Part shown: positions 1 through 8,139 of the stretch, in pieces
Layout: every line of letters begins with the position of its first letter
Numbering within the stretch: position 1 is the stretch's first letter
Origin: an uncultured Bacteroidota bacterium
GTDB lineage: Bacteria; Bacteroidota; Bacteroidia; Chitinophagales; Chitinophagaceae
Direction: 5' to 3'
Length of the DNA: 64,000 nt
Assembly: GCA_903877645.1 (NCBI GenBank)
Contig: CAIRES010000068.1
Location: 1 to 64,000 of the forward strand
The notes under the pieces: model-generated
What the model was told of the DNA's origin: nothing
The model's database searches: none
The model's input: only the letters and a program-made list of their open reading frames with translations
Translations under genes and position numbers: made by a program

Positions 1-215
1 AGCCAATAGGCCCTCAGTTCTCAAGGATGCTTGATTTCAGGGTATACAACCGTTGGGGCCAGGAATTGTTCTCTACCAACGATAAGAATCATGGTTGGGA
101 TGGCTCTTTCCACGGCGTACCACAGGATGTGGGTGTATACTACTACCAAATCATCGTAGCCACAGCTGATGGCGGTAACAAAACATACAAAGGAAGTGTG
201 ACGCTCATAAGATAG
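1..215 (+). CDS. C-terminal end of a gliding-motility/T9SS sorted protein (partial)
   Basis: The frame is open from the left edge (first full codon at base 3) to a TAG at 213-215, so only the last ~70 residues are present. They read as the gliding-motility-associated C-terminal domain (CHU_C-like, type B sorting): RVYNRWGQELF near the start, then WDGSFHG, then DVGVYYYQIIV and a closing KTYKGSVTLIR. In Bacteroidota this domain ends large surface proteins exported by the type IX secretion system. The rest of the protein lies outside the window, so its function cannot be named. A strong hairpin follows the stop. Confidence 0.88.
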   Translation, partial: PIGPQFSRMLDFRVYNRWGQELFSTNDKNHGWDGSFHGVPQDVGVYYYQIIVATADGGNKTYKGSVTLIR

Positions 216-240
216 CATCAAATAAAATGATACCAAAAAT

Positions 241-269
241 AAAAGCCCTTGCATATCGCAGGGGCTTTT
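241..269. terminator. Bidirectional hairpin terminator
   Basis: A 12-bp stem (AAAAGCCCTTGC with GCAGGGGCTTTT, one G-U pair) encloses a 5-base loop. It lies between the partial + strand gene ending at 215 and the - strand gene ending at 316. A-rich and T-rich flanks let it serve both convergent transcripts. Confidence 0.7.
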
Positions 270-315
270 ACTTGCATGCCAATTAACTATTTGCCTTTTT
301 AACCCGTTAACTTTC

Positions 316-1161
316 TCAATTATCCAGCCTCACCTCTATAAGTTTCGGCCAGTTCTTGCCGGTAATGAAGATGCGGTTGGTAGCGGCATCATAAGCAATG
401 CCATTCATTACTTCAGGAGAGCCACGCCTGCCTGAGAAAAGAGGAATGCCCACGCGCTGGCGCAGTGTGCCCAGGTCGGCACGGCCGACCACATGGCCGG
501 TTATGGTGTCTATCTTTAAGATGTTGTCCGTCTCCCATTGATTGGCATAGATAAAGCCGTGTATCAGTTCCGGCTCATTGATGTTATTCACCGGGCCATG
601 CTCATCGGTAACGGCAAGTTGCTTTACGTCCTTAAAAGTGTTAGGGTCAGTGAAATGCAGGATGTTGCTGCCATCATCATAGATCAGTTGAGCGCCATTA
701 TTCGTCATGCCCCAGCCCTCAGGTGTGTTGATGGTAAATGTCCTTTCCTGCTTCAGTGTAGCGAGGTCATAAACGAAGCCCTTGCCCTCCCGATAAGTAA
801 GCTGGTAGATCTTGCCATTCAGTATAGTGATCCCTTCGCCAAAGTAACGCCCCTCCATCTTTAGCGATTGAACGACCTTACCTGTTTTCAAATCTGTTTT
901 ACGGATGTCTGATGAGCCATATTCTCCTGTACTCTCGTAGAGGTTGCCATCATGGTATTCCAGCCCCTCAGTAAAGGCCGTTGGGTCGTGCGGATACTCG
1001 TTGATGATATCGTATGAGATAACCGCAGGCAGCGATAATGCATTACTGTCGCCGGCAGCATTGCCGCTTTGCGTAGGTGTATTGCTGTTATTGCATGCAG
1101 CCGCCAGCATACATGCCAGTATAATGCAACCCGTACTACTGAACCTTTTCGGTGGTCTCAT
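316..1161 (-). CDS. Glutaminyl-peptide cyclotransferase (lipoprotein)
   Basis: This 281-residue protein belongs to the plant/bacterial type glutamine cyclotransferase family (five-bladed propeller), which turns N-terminal glutamine into pyroglutamate. It carries the family stretches FTEGLEY (about residue 62), YFGEGITIL, EGWGMTNNG, and NEPELI...YANQWETDNI. The N-terminus is a lipoprotein signal with LAAAC, the lipidated Cys being residue 23, so the enzyme should sit on a membrane facing the periplasm. Its start overlaps the end of the upstream gene (1136-1759) by 26 bases, which argues for translational coupling in a two-gene operon. The fold assignment is confident; the exact substrate is inferred. 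Confidence 0.9.
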   Translation of the reverse strand: MRPPKRFSSTGCIILACMLAAACNNSNTPTQSGNAAGDSNALSLPAVISYDIINEYPHDPTAFTEGLEYHDGNLYESTGEYGSSDIRKTDLKTGKVVQSLKMEGRYFGEGITILNGKIYQLTYREGKGFVYDLATLKQERTFTINTPEGWGMTNNGAQLIYDDGSNILHFTDPNTFKDVKQLAVTDEHGPVNNINEPELIHGFIYANQWETDNILKIDTITGHVVGRADLGTLRQRVGIPLFSGRRGSPEVMNGIAYDAATNRIFITGKNWPKLIEVRLDN

Positions 1162-1759
1162 ATCTTTTGAAGCCTATTGGGTTGTGAGCATGTGGTGCCT
1201 GTTGTTGCTGATCGGCGGAAGTATCGCCATCCGGTGCATTTTGTTCGCTCATACCTGTGAAGCTGCTGTAAAACGCGGTTTCCATGCCCTTGGCAATGAT
1301 CTCATCTATTACGTCCATGGTGATATTGCCGGGCTCATCGATCACTGCCAGGGTCATGTATTGGTTGGTGGGCTTGCTTAGGTCGCTTTGGTGCGGGAAC
1401 AGCAGCACGATCACCTGCCCGGTAATAGTGGGATTGAAAGAGATCTGGAAGCCCGCTTCAGTATATTCCTTCCTTTCGCCCATAGCATTCCTGAAGGTCA
1501 TCAGCATAGGCATATCCCCGGAGCGCAGGGTAAGGGAGGGCATACCCGCGCAGGAGCCGTTCATATCCTCGTTATAAGCATGGAGCTTGTCTACGAAGAA
1601 TCCCTGCTTGTACTCGGCTTTTTCATTGAGCGTAGCGGCTATCTGTTTCAGGTGTGTTTCCAGCTCATCATGCTTGGCTACCCACTGCGCCCGCCTTTTT
1701 TCTACATGTTTGATGCCTTGTGCATACAGGTCGGCTACTTTCAAAATGTTATCTATCAT
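1136..1759 (-). CDS. Uncharacterised cytoplasmic protein
   Basis: The 207-residue product has no signal peptide or membrane segment. Residues 1-50 are helical and charged (KHVEKRRAQWVAKHDELETHLKQIAATLNEK), a likely short coiled coil. The middle is beta-rich (residues ~70-150) and the tail after ~180 is low complexity (DTSADQQQQAPHAHN). I do not recognise a family. It is the first gene of a two-gene unit with glutaminyl cyclase, overlapping it by 26 bases. It is divergent from the gene at 1796 with only 36 bases between them, so they share a promoter region. Confidence 0.75.
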   Translation of the reverse strand: MIDNILKVADLYAQGIKHVEKRRAQWVAKHDELETHLKQIAATLNEKAEYKQGFFVDKLHAYNEDMNGSCAGMPSLTLRSGDMPMLMTFRNAMGERKEYTEAGFQISFNPTITGQVIVLLFPHQSDLSKPTNQYMTLAVIDEPGNITMDVIDEIIAKGMETAFYSSFTGMSEQNAPDGDTSADQQQQAPHAHNPIGFKRYETTEKVQ

Positions 1760-1795
1760 AAATGCTTTTTACTATCTTTATAAAAAAAACAGATC

Positions 1796-2689
1796 ATGAG
1801 ATCAGTATACTCTTTACTTCTTGCAGCCCTTGCTACACTTTCTGCAAATATTTCTGAGGCGCAAAATAGCATTTTGATGGGAAAAATAACAAACGGACAT
1901 GATAAACCGGTTGTTGGTGCTGTTGTAAGGCTCTCCAAGCCCGGCAGCGTGGCTGTAGAAACAACCTCTGATAAAGACGGACTCTACTGTACCCAGCAGG
2001 TGCAGGCCGACAAATACAATGTAACTATAGTAGTAGGCGGCAAAGCCATGAAAGCAAATAGCGTGACCTTACTGCCTATGGACAAAGACAAAAAGTACTA
2101 CAACTTCACACTCAGTGGCGGCAAGCTGTCTATGGACGAAACAGCTACTGACCCTTATGTGGCAGTACTTTCGGCTCACTCGGAATTGGACACCAAGAGT
2201 ATGTCTGACCGTATGAACAAACCCGCAAAAACTGCTCCTGAGGCTGGAACAACTAAGATGCCAGCAACAGAGCATTTTGTGATCAAACATAAATCAACTG
2301 ACCAAACCGGTGTCATGCTCATGGGCAAGATCACCAACAGCAATGGTAAACCTGTAGAGGGCGCAATAGTAAGGGTAAGCAAGGCGGGCATGAAGACAGT
2401 GGAAACAGTCTCACAGAAAGACGGCCTGTACTATTCTGATATGCTGCAGCCCGATACTTACAACGTAACCATTACCGTTAATGGTGCTACCATGAAGGTA
2501 AAGAGCATCAACCTGCCTGCTATGGACAACGAGAAGAAGTACTACAACTTCAAAATGAAAGGGGCTAAGGTAGAAACAGAAGAAACTACTGAAGACCCTT
2601 TTATAGGAACGGTTTCAGGCAAACTGGAGGCGACAAATACAGATGCTTCAATGGGTGGAGGTGCTTACCAGTCAAAGAAAGCTAAATAA
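1796..2689 (+). CDS. Secreted protein with two tandem carboxypeptidase-regulatory-like domains
   Basis: A cleavable signal peptide (residues 1-22, ending SEAQ) is followed by two copies of the same ~105-residue unit. Unit 1 begins SILMGKITNGHDKPVVGAVV near residue 25; unit 2 begins VMLMGKITNSNGKPVEGAIV near residue 172. Both continue with a KDGLY turn, a (D)KYNVTI or TYNVTI strand, a KKYYNF strand and a closing T(E)DP(Y/F). The G-K-I-T-N...G-x-P-V-x-G-A pattern is that of the CarboxypepD_reg-like (Ig-like beta-sandwich) fold found on many Bacteroidota exported proteins. No catalytic or sorting domain is present, so a binding or structural role is inferred. A near-consensus -7 element TATCTTTA lies at 1773-1780. 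Confidence 0.82.
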   Translation: MRSVYSLLLAALATLSANISEAQNSILMGKITNGHDKPVVGAVVRLSKPGSVAVETTSDKDGLYCTQQVQADKYNVTIVVGGKAMKANSVTLLPMDKDKKYYNFTLSGGKLSMDETATDPYVAVLSAHSELDTKSMSDRMNKPAKTAPEAGTTKMPATEHFVIKHKSTDQTGVMLMGKITNSNGKPVEGAIVRVSKAGMKTVETVSQKDGLYYSDMLQPDTYNVTITVNGATMKVKSINLPAMDNEKKYYNFKMKGAKVETEETTEDPFIGTVSGKLEATNTDASMGGGAYQSKKAK

Positions 2690-2692
2690 CCA

Positions 2693-3286
2693 CTACTTCA
2701 TTACCCCGATATTATTCCGGAATATCTTTACCGCTATTGCCAGCAGGATCACGCCAAAGAACTTGCGCACTACTGATATGCCTGATGGCCCCAGTATCCT
2801 TTCCAGGAAGTTGACCGACCTCAAGGTAATGTAGATGATGATGAGGTTAATGAGTATGGCGATCAATATGTTGTACGATTGATAGGCTGCCTTTAATGAC
2901 ATCACCGTAGTGAGTGTGCCCGAGCCGGCTATAAGTGGAAAAGCGACAGGTACCAATGTGCTGGACCGCGCGTCGGCATCTGCCTTAAAGAACTCCAGTC
3001 CCAGGATCATCTCCAGCCCAAGGATGAAGATAACGATGGAGCCGGCTATGGCAAACGACTTGATGTCCAGCCCCATGAACTCCAGCATCTGCTCGCCGAT
3101 GAAGAAGAATAGCAGCATGAGCCCGCCCGATACCAGCGTGGCCTGCAGCGCATTGATATCACCCATCTTCTTCTTTATAGAAATGATGACGGGCAGCGAC
3201 CCCAGCACATCAATCACCGCAAATAATGTGAACGTGACCGTGATGATCTGGGAAAAATCTACTTTAGTTAGTCCGAATCCTACCAT
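2693..3286 (-). CDS. MarC family integral membrane protein
   Basis: About 197 residues, strongly hydrophobic with about six membrane helices. Family stretches are FTLFAVIDVLGSLPVI near the start, LGLEMILGLEFF in the middle and PLIAGSGTLTTVMSL before the last helices. MarC/UPF0056 proteins are inner-membrane proteins of uncertain transport role. I chose the ATG at 3286 (MVGFGLTKVDFSQ); an in-frame ATG at 3319 would add an 11-residue polar head (MRCKNRYLSGC) that the family lacks and would leave only 9 bases to the divergent pepT start. It ends 3 bases from the convergent gene at 2689. Confidence 0.88.
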   Translation of the reverse strand: MVGFGLTKVDFSQIITVTFTLFAVIDVLGSLPVIISIKKKMGDINALQATLVSGGLMLLFFFIGEQMLEFMGLDIKSFAIAGSIVIFILGLEMILGLEFFKADADARSSTLVPVAFPLIAGSGTLTTVMSLKAAYQSYNILIAILINLIIIYITLRSVNFLERILGPSGISVVRKFFGVILLAIAVKIFRNNIGVMK

Positions 3287-3303
3287 ACAACCACTAAGAT
3301 ACC

Positions 3304-3311
3304 TATTTTTG
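3304..3311 (+). promoter_or_regulatory. Bacteroidota -7 promoter element for pepT
   Basis: TATTTTTG matches TAnnTTTG and ends 17 bases before the pepT ATG at 3329, giving a very short leader. Confidence 0.55.
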
Positions 3312-3328
3312 CACCTCAATTCATAAAA

Positions 3329-4579
3329 ATGGCCTTACAGAATTATCAACATACCGCCGCAGAGCGCTTTATGCGCTACGTGCAGATAGATACCCAGAGC
3401 GACCCAAACTCGCCCTCACAGCCCTCTACAGAGAAACAGAAAGACCTGAGCAAGGTGCTGGTAACCGAGCTGCTGGCCATAGGCATCACAGATGCTGCGC
3501 TGGACGAGCATGGCTATGTGTATGCCACCATACCCGCTACCAGCGATAAGAACGTACCTGTGCTGTGCTACTGCTCGCATGTGGATACCGCTCCCGATTG
3601 CAGCGGCAAAGGCGTAAAGCCCATATTGCACCCCAAGTACGATGGCAAGGAGATAACTCTGCCCGACGATACATCTATAAAGATCAATACCACCGACCAT
3701 CCTTACCTTAAGGAAAGGATAGGAGACGACATCATTACCGCATCAGGCACCACGCTGCTGGGTGCAGATGACAAAGCCGGTGTGGCCATCATCATGGACC
3801 TCGCCAACTACCTCATACAACATCCCGAAATAAAGCATGGCAAGATCCGCATCCTGTTTACTCCCGATGAGGAAGTGGGCAGGGGAGTGGCCGCAGTGGA
3901 CATGGCCAAACTCGGTGCGCAATATGGTTACACCCTCGATGGCGGCGAACGTGGCCACCTGGAAGGGGAGACCTTCTCGGCCGACTCGGCTACGGTTATC
4001 TTTCATGGTGTGAGCGCGCACCCCGGCTATGCCAAGGGCAAAATGGTGAACGCCATAAAAGTAGCTGCCGCATTCGTGGACCTGCTGCCAAAGGGCGAGT
4101 GGTGCCCCGAAACCACCGAAGGTATGCAGGGCTTCGTACACCCCGTAGCCACAGAGGGCCAACTGGAGAAAGCCACTGTGCAGTTCATCGTGCGCGACTT
4201 TGTGACCGCTAAACTGGCTGACCATGAAGCCAAACTGAAGGCGATTGCCGAGCAGGCTGTAGCCAAATTCTCCGGCTCCACTATGGAGTTTAAGGTAAAG
4301 GAGCAGTACCGCAACATGAAGGAGATACTGGACCAGAACCCGCAGGTAATGGACTATGCCGAAGAAGCCTACAGGCGCACCGGCATGGACGTGCAGCGGA
4401 TGAGCATACGTGGCGGCACCGACGGCAGCAGGCTGTCATTCATGGGCCTGCCTTGCCCCAATATATTCACCGGCGAGATGGGCATACACAGCAAGCAGGA
4501 GTATGTAAGTGTGCAGGACATGGAAAATGCCATGGAAGCCCTCGTGCATCTTGCTGCTATATGGGAAGAAAAGGCATAA
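3329..4579 (+). CDS. pepT: Peptidase T (aminotripeptidase)
   Basis: A 416-residue cytoplasmic M20B dizinc exopeptidase that removes the N-terminal residue of tripeptides. The metal-site residues are all visible: H84 in HVDTA, the bridging D147 in GADDKAG, the general-base pair E181/E182 in TPDEEVG, D204 in LDGGE and H387 in MGIHSKQEYV. The dimerisation (lid) domain between about 215 and 325 contains the HPGYAKGKMVNA stretch typical of PepT. Length matches the family (about 410). The gene is monocistronic, divergent from marC, with a TAnnTTTG element just upstream. Confidence 0.96.
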   Translation: MALQNYQHTAAERFMRYVQIDTQSDPNSPSQPSTEKQKDLSKVLVTELLAIGITDAALDEHGYVYATIPATSDKNVPVLCYCSHVDTAPDCSGKGVKPILHPKYDGKEITLPDDTSIKINTTDHPYLKERIGDDIITASGTTLLGADDKAGVAIIMDLANYLIQHPEIKHGKIRILFTPDEEVGRGVAAVDMAKLGAQYGYTLDGGERGHLEGETFSADSATVIFHGVSAHPGYAKGKMVNAIKVAAAFVDLLPKGEWCPETTEGMQGFVHPVATEGQLEKATVQFIVRDFVTAKLADHEAKLKAIAEQAVAKFSGSTMEFKVKEQYRNMKEILDQNPQVMDYAEEAYRRTGMDVQRMSIRGGTDGSRLSFMGLPCPNIFTGEMGIHSKQEYVSVQDMENAMEALVHLAAIWEEKA

Positions 4580-4641
4580 AATTGTTATCGTTGAGCCTTG
4601 CTAAATGGATGGATCGTGGTGAAGCTTGCCCAATGACGAAT

Positions 4642-4669
4642 GTCCTGGTGAGCCTCGTCGAACCATGAC
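4642..4669 (-). repeat. 28-bp dispersed repeat, copy 1
   Basis: Read on the - strand it is GTCATGGTTCGACGAGGCTC followed by ACCAGGAC. Near-identical copies lie at 51847-51874 and 52379-52406, always outside genes. The rest of the 4580-4763 gap shows no gene. Confidence 0.75.
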
Positions 4670-4763
4670 CGCTGAGGTCAGCAAAACAGCTCAATCGGGT
4701 ACCCAATAACCTAAACTGCCATAAATTTCTCAAATCCATACTTTTTTAATTTTGAATTAGAAG

Positions 4764-4771
4764 TATATTTG
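4764..4771 (+). promoter_or_regulatory. -7 promoter element for the DUF1573 gene
   Basis: TATATTTG fits TAnnTTTG and lies 24 bases before the ATG at 4795. Its position supports translation starting at 4795 rather than at a later codon. Confidence 0.55.
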
Positions 4772-4794
4772 CAGCAACACATACACAACTGATA

Positions 4795-5323
4795 ATGAGC
4801 AAAACCTTCAAGATAGTCATACTCGTCATACTTAACTCTGTGCATCTTCGCGCTCGTGATCATTGAGCTCACCGGCATCAGCCGCTATTCATTGCTGAGG
4901 CCCAACCGTCCTGCCGATGCCGAGCTGTATAGCCAGGATGGCCGCCGCTACCATGGCGAGATATACCCTGAGGAAACCCGCACCTGCACCGAGGAACTGC
5001 ACAATATGCTCAAGACCACCATGCAGTTTTATGAGACCAAGTATAACTTTGGTTCTATATCCCAGGGCAGCACTGTAAGGCATACCTTCCATTTTAAGAA
5101 CACCGGCACCCATCCGCTGCTCATCTGTAAGGCTGATGTGACCTGTGGCTGCACCATCCCATACTATCCGCACGATGCTATAGCCCCCGGCAACGAAGGC
5201 GAAATAGTGATCGAGTACAACTCTACCGGCAAAAAAGTAGGCACCGAGACCAACAATGTGGTTATCCACTCCAATGCCATGCCCGAAGCAGCAACCATCA
5301 GCATTGATGCGGAGGTAAAGTAA
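4795..5323 (+). CDS. DUF1573 membrane-anchored protein, frame broken near residue 14
   Basis: The last ~95 residues form a DUF1573 domain: FHFKNTGTHPLLICKADVTCGCTIPYYP, then a PGNEGEIVIEYNSTGKKVG stretch and a closing strand. This Ig-like domain is common on exported Bacteroidota proteins. The frame open from 4856 lacks a sensible N-terminus. An ATG at 4795, just after a promoter element, encodes MSKTFKIVILVI but hits a stop at 4858. Removing one A from CTTAACTCTG at 4831-4840 joins the two frames into a normal membrane anchor (VILVILTLCIFALVIIELTG) running into the domain. I therefore annotate one gene with a +1 frameshift. It may be a sequencing error or a genuine mutation; the conserved domain itself is intact. 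Confidence 0.78.
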
Positions 5324-5336
5324 TTGGCGCGAGGTG

Positions 5337-5480
5337 TTCCACCACATAGACACATAGATACATTGCTTATGTGGTCTTCTTTTTGCGAATTTTAAGTCAA
5401 CATAGAAAGCACTTATGTTCACCTATGTGGTCTTCTTCGTCCGCCATAGCTTCAGCGGGAGGATGTGCCTATGTGGTGGA
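5337..5480. repeat. CCACCACATAGGCACATAG inverted-repeat element, copy A
   Basis: The left end TCCACCACATAGACACATAG and right end ATGTGCCTATGTGGTGGA are imperfect inverted complements, with further internal CTATGTGGTCTTC blocks. Related elements lie at 26064-26176 and 52275-52546. Just downstream (5498-5526) is a TTGGCGTCTTTGCGCCTTTG stretch, a low-complexity sequence of a type I recall as common between Bacteroidota genes. Confidence 0.8.
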
Positions 5481-5536
5481 CCCACGCAGCACATGAATTC
5501 TTGGCGTCTTTGCGCCTTTGCGGTTCAAAAATCCCG

Positions 5537-5544
5537 TACCTTTG
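5537..5544 (+). promoter_or_regulatory. -7 promoter element for ubiA
   Basis: TACCTTTG, a full TAnnTTTG match, ends 10 bases before the ATG at 5555. The transcript would have almost no leader, and this rules out the longer reading from 5465. Confidence 0.6.
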
Positions 5545-5554
5545 CTACAGAGAT

Positions 5555-6421
5555 ATGATCCGTAAATACCTTTCGCTGATCAGGTTCAGCCATACTGTTT
5601 TTGCATTGCCCTTTGCCTTTATCGGCTTCACCCTCGGCTTCTTAGAGCTCAAGAACAAGGGAACTATCCACACCTTCGAATGGCTGACCCTGGTGAAGAT
5701 GCTGCTGTGCATGGTCTTTGCCCGTAGCGCAGCCATGGCCTTCAACCGCTATCTCGATCGCAGCTTTGATGCCCTCAACCCCCGTACTGCCCAGCGCGAG
5801 ATACCTGCAGGCATCATCAGCCCCACAAGCGCGCTTACCTTTACCATCATCAACAGCGTGCTGTTTGTAGCCACCACCTGGTTCATCAACCCCATGTGCT
5901 TTTACCTCTCATTCGTGGCGTTGTTCGTTATCCTGTTTTACAGCTATACCAAGCGGTTTACTGCCCTTTGCCACATCGTACTGGGTGTGGGGCTGTCCTT
6001 GTCTCCTATAGGGGCTTACCTGGCCGTTACGGGCTACTTCTCGTGGCTGCCTATACTGTTCTCCCTGTCTGTGCTCACCTGGGTATCCGGGTTCGACATC
6101 ATCTATGCCCTGCAGGATGAGGCCTTCGACCGCGGCCAGAAACTGCATTCCATACCCGCTGCCATCGGCATCCGCAATGCGCTGACTGTTTCTACCATAC
6201 TGCATATATGCTCGGCTATCTTCATCATCACTGCCGGAGTGTATGGCCACTTTAGCTGGGTATATTGGACAGGCACCGCTTTCTACGTTTCCATGCTCAT
6301 CTACCAGCACCTGCTCGTAAAGCCCACCGACCTCAGCAAAGTAAACATGGCCTTCGCCAATACCAACGGCTTCGCCAGTGTAGTGTTTTCGGTAGCAACG
6401 ATCGTGTCGTTGCTGGTGTGA
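5555..6421 (+). CDS. UbiA-family prenyltransferase (probable menaquinone pathway)
   Basis: A 288-residue polytopic membrane enzyme with the two Asp-rich motifs of UbiA prenyltransferases: N64-R-x-x-D68-x-x-x-D72 (NRYLDRSFD) and DIIYALQDEAFD around residue 188. These bind the Mg-diphosphate of the prenyl donor. The acceptor cannot be read from sequence. Bacteroidota use menaquinone, and UbiA-like proteins of this length with this N-terminus (MIRKYLSLIRFSHTVFALPFA) are often the MqnP-type enzyme of the futalosine route; that is inference. I start at the ATG at 5555 because a TAnnTTTG element directly precedes it and the 30 residues upstream are encoded by repeat-like DNA. Confidence 0.88.
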   Translation: MIRKYLSLIRFSHTVFALPFAFIGFTLGFLELKNKGTIHTFEWLTLVKMLLCMVFARSAAMAFNRYLDRSFDALNPRTAQREIPAGIISPTSALTFTIINSVLFVATTWFINPMCFYLSFVALFVILFYSYTKRFTALCHIVLGVGLSLSPIGAYLAVTGYFSWLPILFSLSVLTWVSGFDIIYALQDEAFDRGQKLHSIPAAIGIRNALTVSTILHICSAIFIITAGVYGHFSWVYWTGTAFYVSMLIYQHLLVKPTDLSKVNMAFANTNGFASVVFSVATIVSLLV

Positions 6422-6514
6422 TCACAAAACCTTACCGCAAAACCGAGACCTTTTCCTGGGCTTCCCGTTATCATGATAGCGTCAGTACGGTTAAGAACCG
6501 TCAGACGCGTTTTG

Positions 6515-6553
6515 GGTAACGTCCCATGCGCTGATACTTTTTTACGTGGATAA
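6515..6553 (+). repeat. 39-bp repeat with DnaA-box-like end, copy 1
   Basis: GGTAACGTCCCATGCGCTG followed by five variable bases, a T-rich run and CGTGGATAA. Two closer copies (47756-47794, 48220-48258) end in TGTGGATAA, the reverse complement of the DnaA box TTATCCACA. This copy lies in the 668-base gap 6422-7089, which has no convincing gene. A structured stretch precedes it: ACGGTT-AAG-AACCGT inside GCGT/ACGC at 6479-6508. Confidence 0.65.
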
Positions 6554-6560
6554 TTCCGCC

Positions 6561-6591
6561 GGTTGTTGGTCTTATTTTCTGACCAACAACC
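6561..6591. other. Perfect 11-bp hairpin
   Basis: GGTTGTTGGTC and GACCAACAACC surround a 9-base loop. There is no T-run after it, and it is 140 bases past ubiA, so a terminator role is only possible. It directly follows the 39-bp repeat. Confidence 0.5.
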
Positions 6592-6893
6592 TCGAGCAGG
6601 GGATTATATTTTGGATTTCCTGGGGCGAGGCTGATTTGTAAATGCACAATTTGCAATTATCAATAATGCCTATACCTACTATAACTAAAAGGTGTTGGAC
6701 GGTATTTATTTCTGTTCTAACTTTATGCCATCTTTTACGAGTTTCGGGGTGTACGTATTTTCAAGCGGCATATTTCAATTCTGCCCATTCTATTAATTCC
6801 ATAAACCGGCTTGCGGTAGGTAAGTTCAGACAAAAAAAGTAAAGGTAAATTAACCTTTATGGAAGTTTTTTTGCAAAAGGTAGTGCAAAAAAG

Positions 6894-6967
6894 TGAGCAA
6901 CAATATTGCTCAACATGATCGTAAAATATTGATTATCAATGAAAAATTGAGCAACAAAAGTGAGCAA
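6894..6967. promoter_or_regulatory. Cluster of four TGAGCAA sites upstream of mnmH-selD
   Basis: TGAGCAA occurs at 6894-6900, inverted (TTGCTCA) at 6906-6912, and again at 6948-6954 and 6961-6967. Start-to-start spacings are 12, 42 and 13 bases. The first pair forms a GAGCAA-N5-TTGCTC palindrome. The region is very A/T-rich and lies 120-200 bases before mnmH. Operator function is inferred. Confidence 0.4.
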
Positions 6968-7089
6968 TAATTGACGTGAGTTTTTTTAATGGGATGTGCG
7001 GTGCTCATGTAAACCATTTCAGGACGAGGCAGTATTTGGGATACGAAATAACAGTTACTATCGTGCTTTTTCAGATATTGTGCCGATAA

Positions 7090-8139
7090 ATGATCAATCA
7101 AACATCCATAAACGAATTTCTGACGCTTGCCGGTCAATACCCGATGCTGGATGTCCGCAGCCCCGGTGAGTATGCCCAGGCGCATATACCGGGTGCACAT
7201 AGCCTGCCTCTGTTTAGTGATGAGGAGCGCAAGGTGGTGGGCACTGCATATAAGCAGCAGGGCAGAGAGGTGGCGATAAAGATGGGTCTGGATTACTTTG
7301 GGGTGAAGATGCGGGCCATGGTAGAGGCGGTGGAGGCTATAGTAATGGCGCACGGTGCGCCGGGCAATAAATGCGTGCTGGTACATTGCTGGCGGGGCGG
7401 TATGCGTAGTGCCGGTGTGGCCTGGCTACTGGACCTGTACGGTTTTAAGGTACATGTACTCACTGGTGGCTACAAGGCTTTCAGGAACAGGATGCTGGAG
7501 GAGTTTGCATGGCCTGTGGCGTTGCAGGTACTTGGTGGTTATACCGGCAGCGGCAAAACAGAGGTATTGCATGAGCTGGCCAATTCAGGGCAGCGAATTA
7601 TAGACCTAGAGGGGCTTGCGGGGCATAGAGGGTCAGCATTTGGCGGCATAGGTAATGCGCCGCAGCCATCGCAGGAAATGTTTGAGAACAAGTTGGGTAT
7701 GGTGCTGTATGAAGTGGCTACCGGGGATGGCCCTATATGGATAGAGGATGAAAGCAGGCGGATAGGTACAGTAAATATCCCCAACGCATTTTGGGATGGG
7801 ATGCAGCAGTCGCCGGTGTGCTTTTTGGAAGTGCCGTTTGAGGAACGGCTGAACTATATAACAGAGACCTACGGGCTACTGGATAAAGAACAACTGATAG
7901 CTGCCATACAGCGCATACAAAAACGACTGGGTACCCTGAATGCAAAGAATGCTATCGCACATTTGCAGGCCAGTGAACATAAGGAGGCCTTCAGGATATT
8001 GCTGACTTACTATGATAAGTATTATGCACAGGATATAGAAAACAGGAGTAAGGTATTGCCGAGCATGAACAGAATAGCCTGTGATGCGGTGAGCAAGGAT
8101 AATAGTAAACAACTAACCAAAGAAAAAATAACCACCTGA
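7090..8139 (+). CDS. mnmH: tRNA 2-selenouridine synthase
   Basis: This 349-residue enzyme (MnmH/SelU/YbbB) replaces the sulfur of 2-thiouridine at tRNA wobble position 34 with selenium, through a geranylated intermediate, using selenophosphate. An N-terminal rhodanese domain (DVRSPGEYAQAHIPGA near residue 19) carries the catalytic Cys100 in HCWRGGMRS. A P-loop domain follows with GGYTGSGKT at 149-157 and the family stretch DLEGLAGHRGSAFG. Length is normal. The stop TGA overlaps the selD ATG by one base (TGATG), so the two are translationally coupled: the next gene supplies the substrate. Upstream is the TGAGCAA cluster; I could not place a consensus promoter. Confidence 0.95.
   Translation: MINQTSINEFLTLAGQYPMLDVRSPGEYAQAHIPGAHSLPLFSDEERKVVGTAYKQQGREVAIKMGLDYFGVKMRAMVEAVEAIVMAHGAPGNKCVLVHCWRGGMRSAGVAWLLDLYGFKVHVLTGGYKAFRNRMLEEFAWPVALQVLGGYTGSGKTEVLHELANSGQRIIDLEGLAGHRGSAFGGIGNAPQPSQEMFENKLGMVLYEVATGDGPIWIEDESRRIGTVNIPNAFWDGMQQSPVCFLEVPFEERLNYITETYGLLDKEQLIAAIQRIQKRLGTLNAKNAIAHLQASEHKEAFRILLTYYDKYYAQDIENRSKVLPSMNRIACDAVSKDNSKQLTKEKITT

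Noticed and set aside
538-864. Frames opposite the glutaminyl cyclase gene
   Set aside because: Antisense shadows without supporting features; the - strand enzyme has clear family motifs.
5465-5554. N-terminal extension of UbiA from base 5465
   Set aside because: It is encoded by repeat-derived DNA and the promoter element at 5537-5544 lies inside it.
6642-6842. 66-codon + strand frame in the ubiA-mnmH gap
   Set aside because: No signal, domain or promoter; composition resembles non-coding DNA around it.
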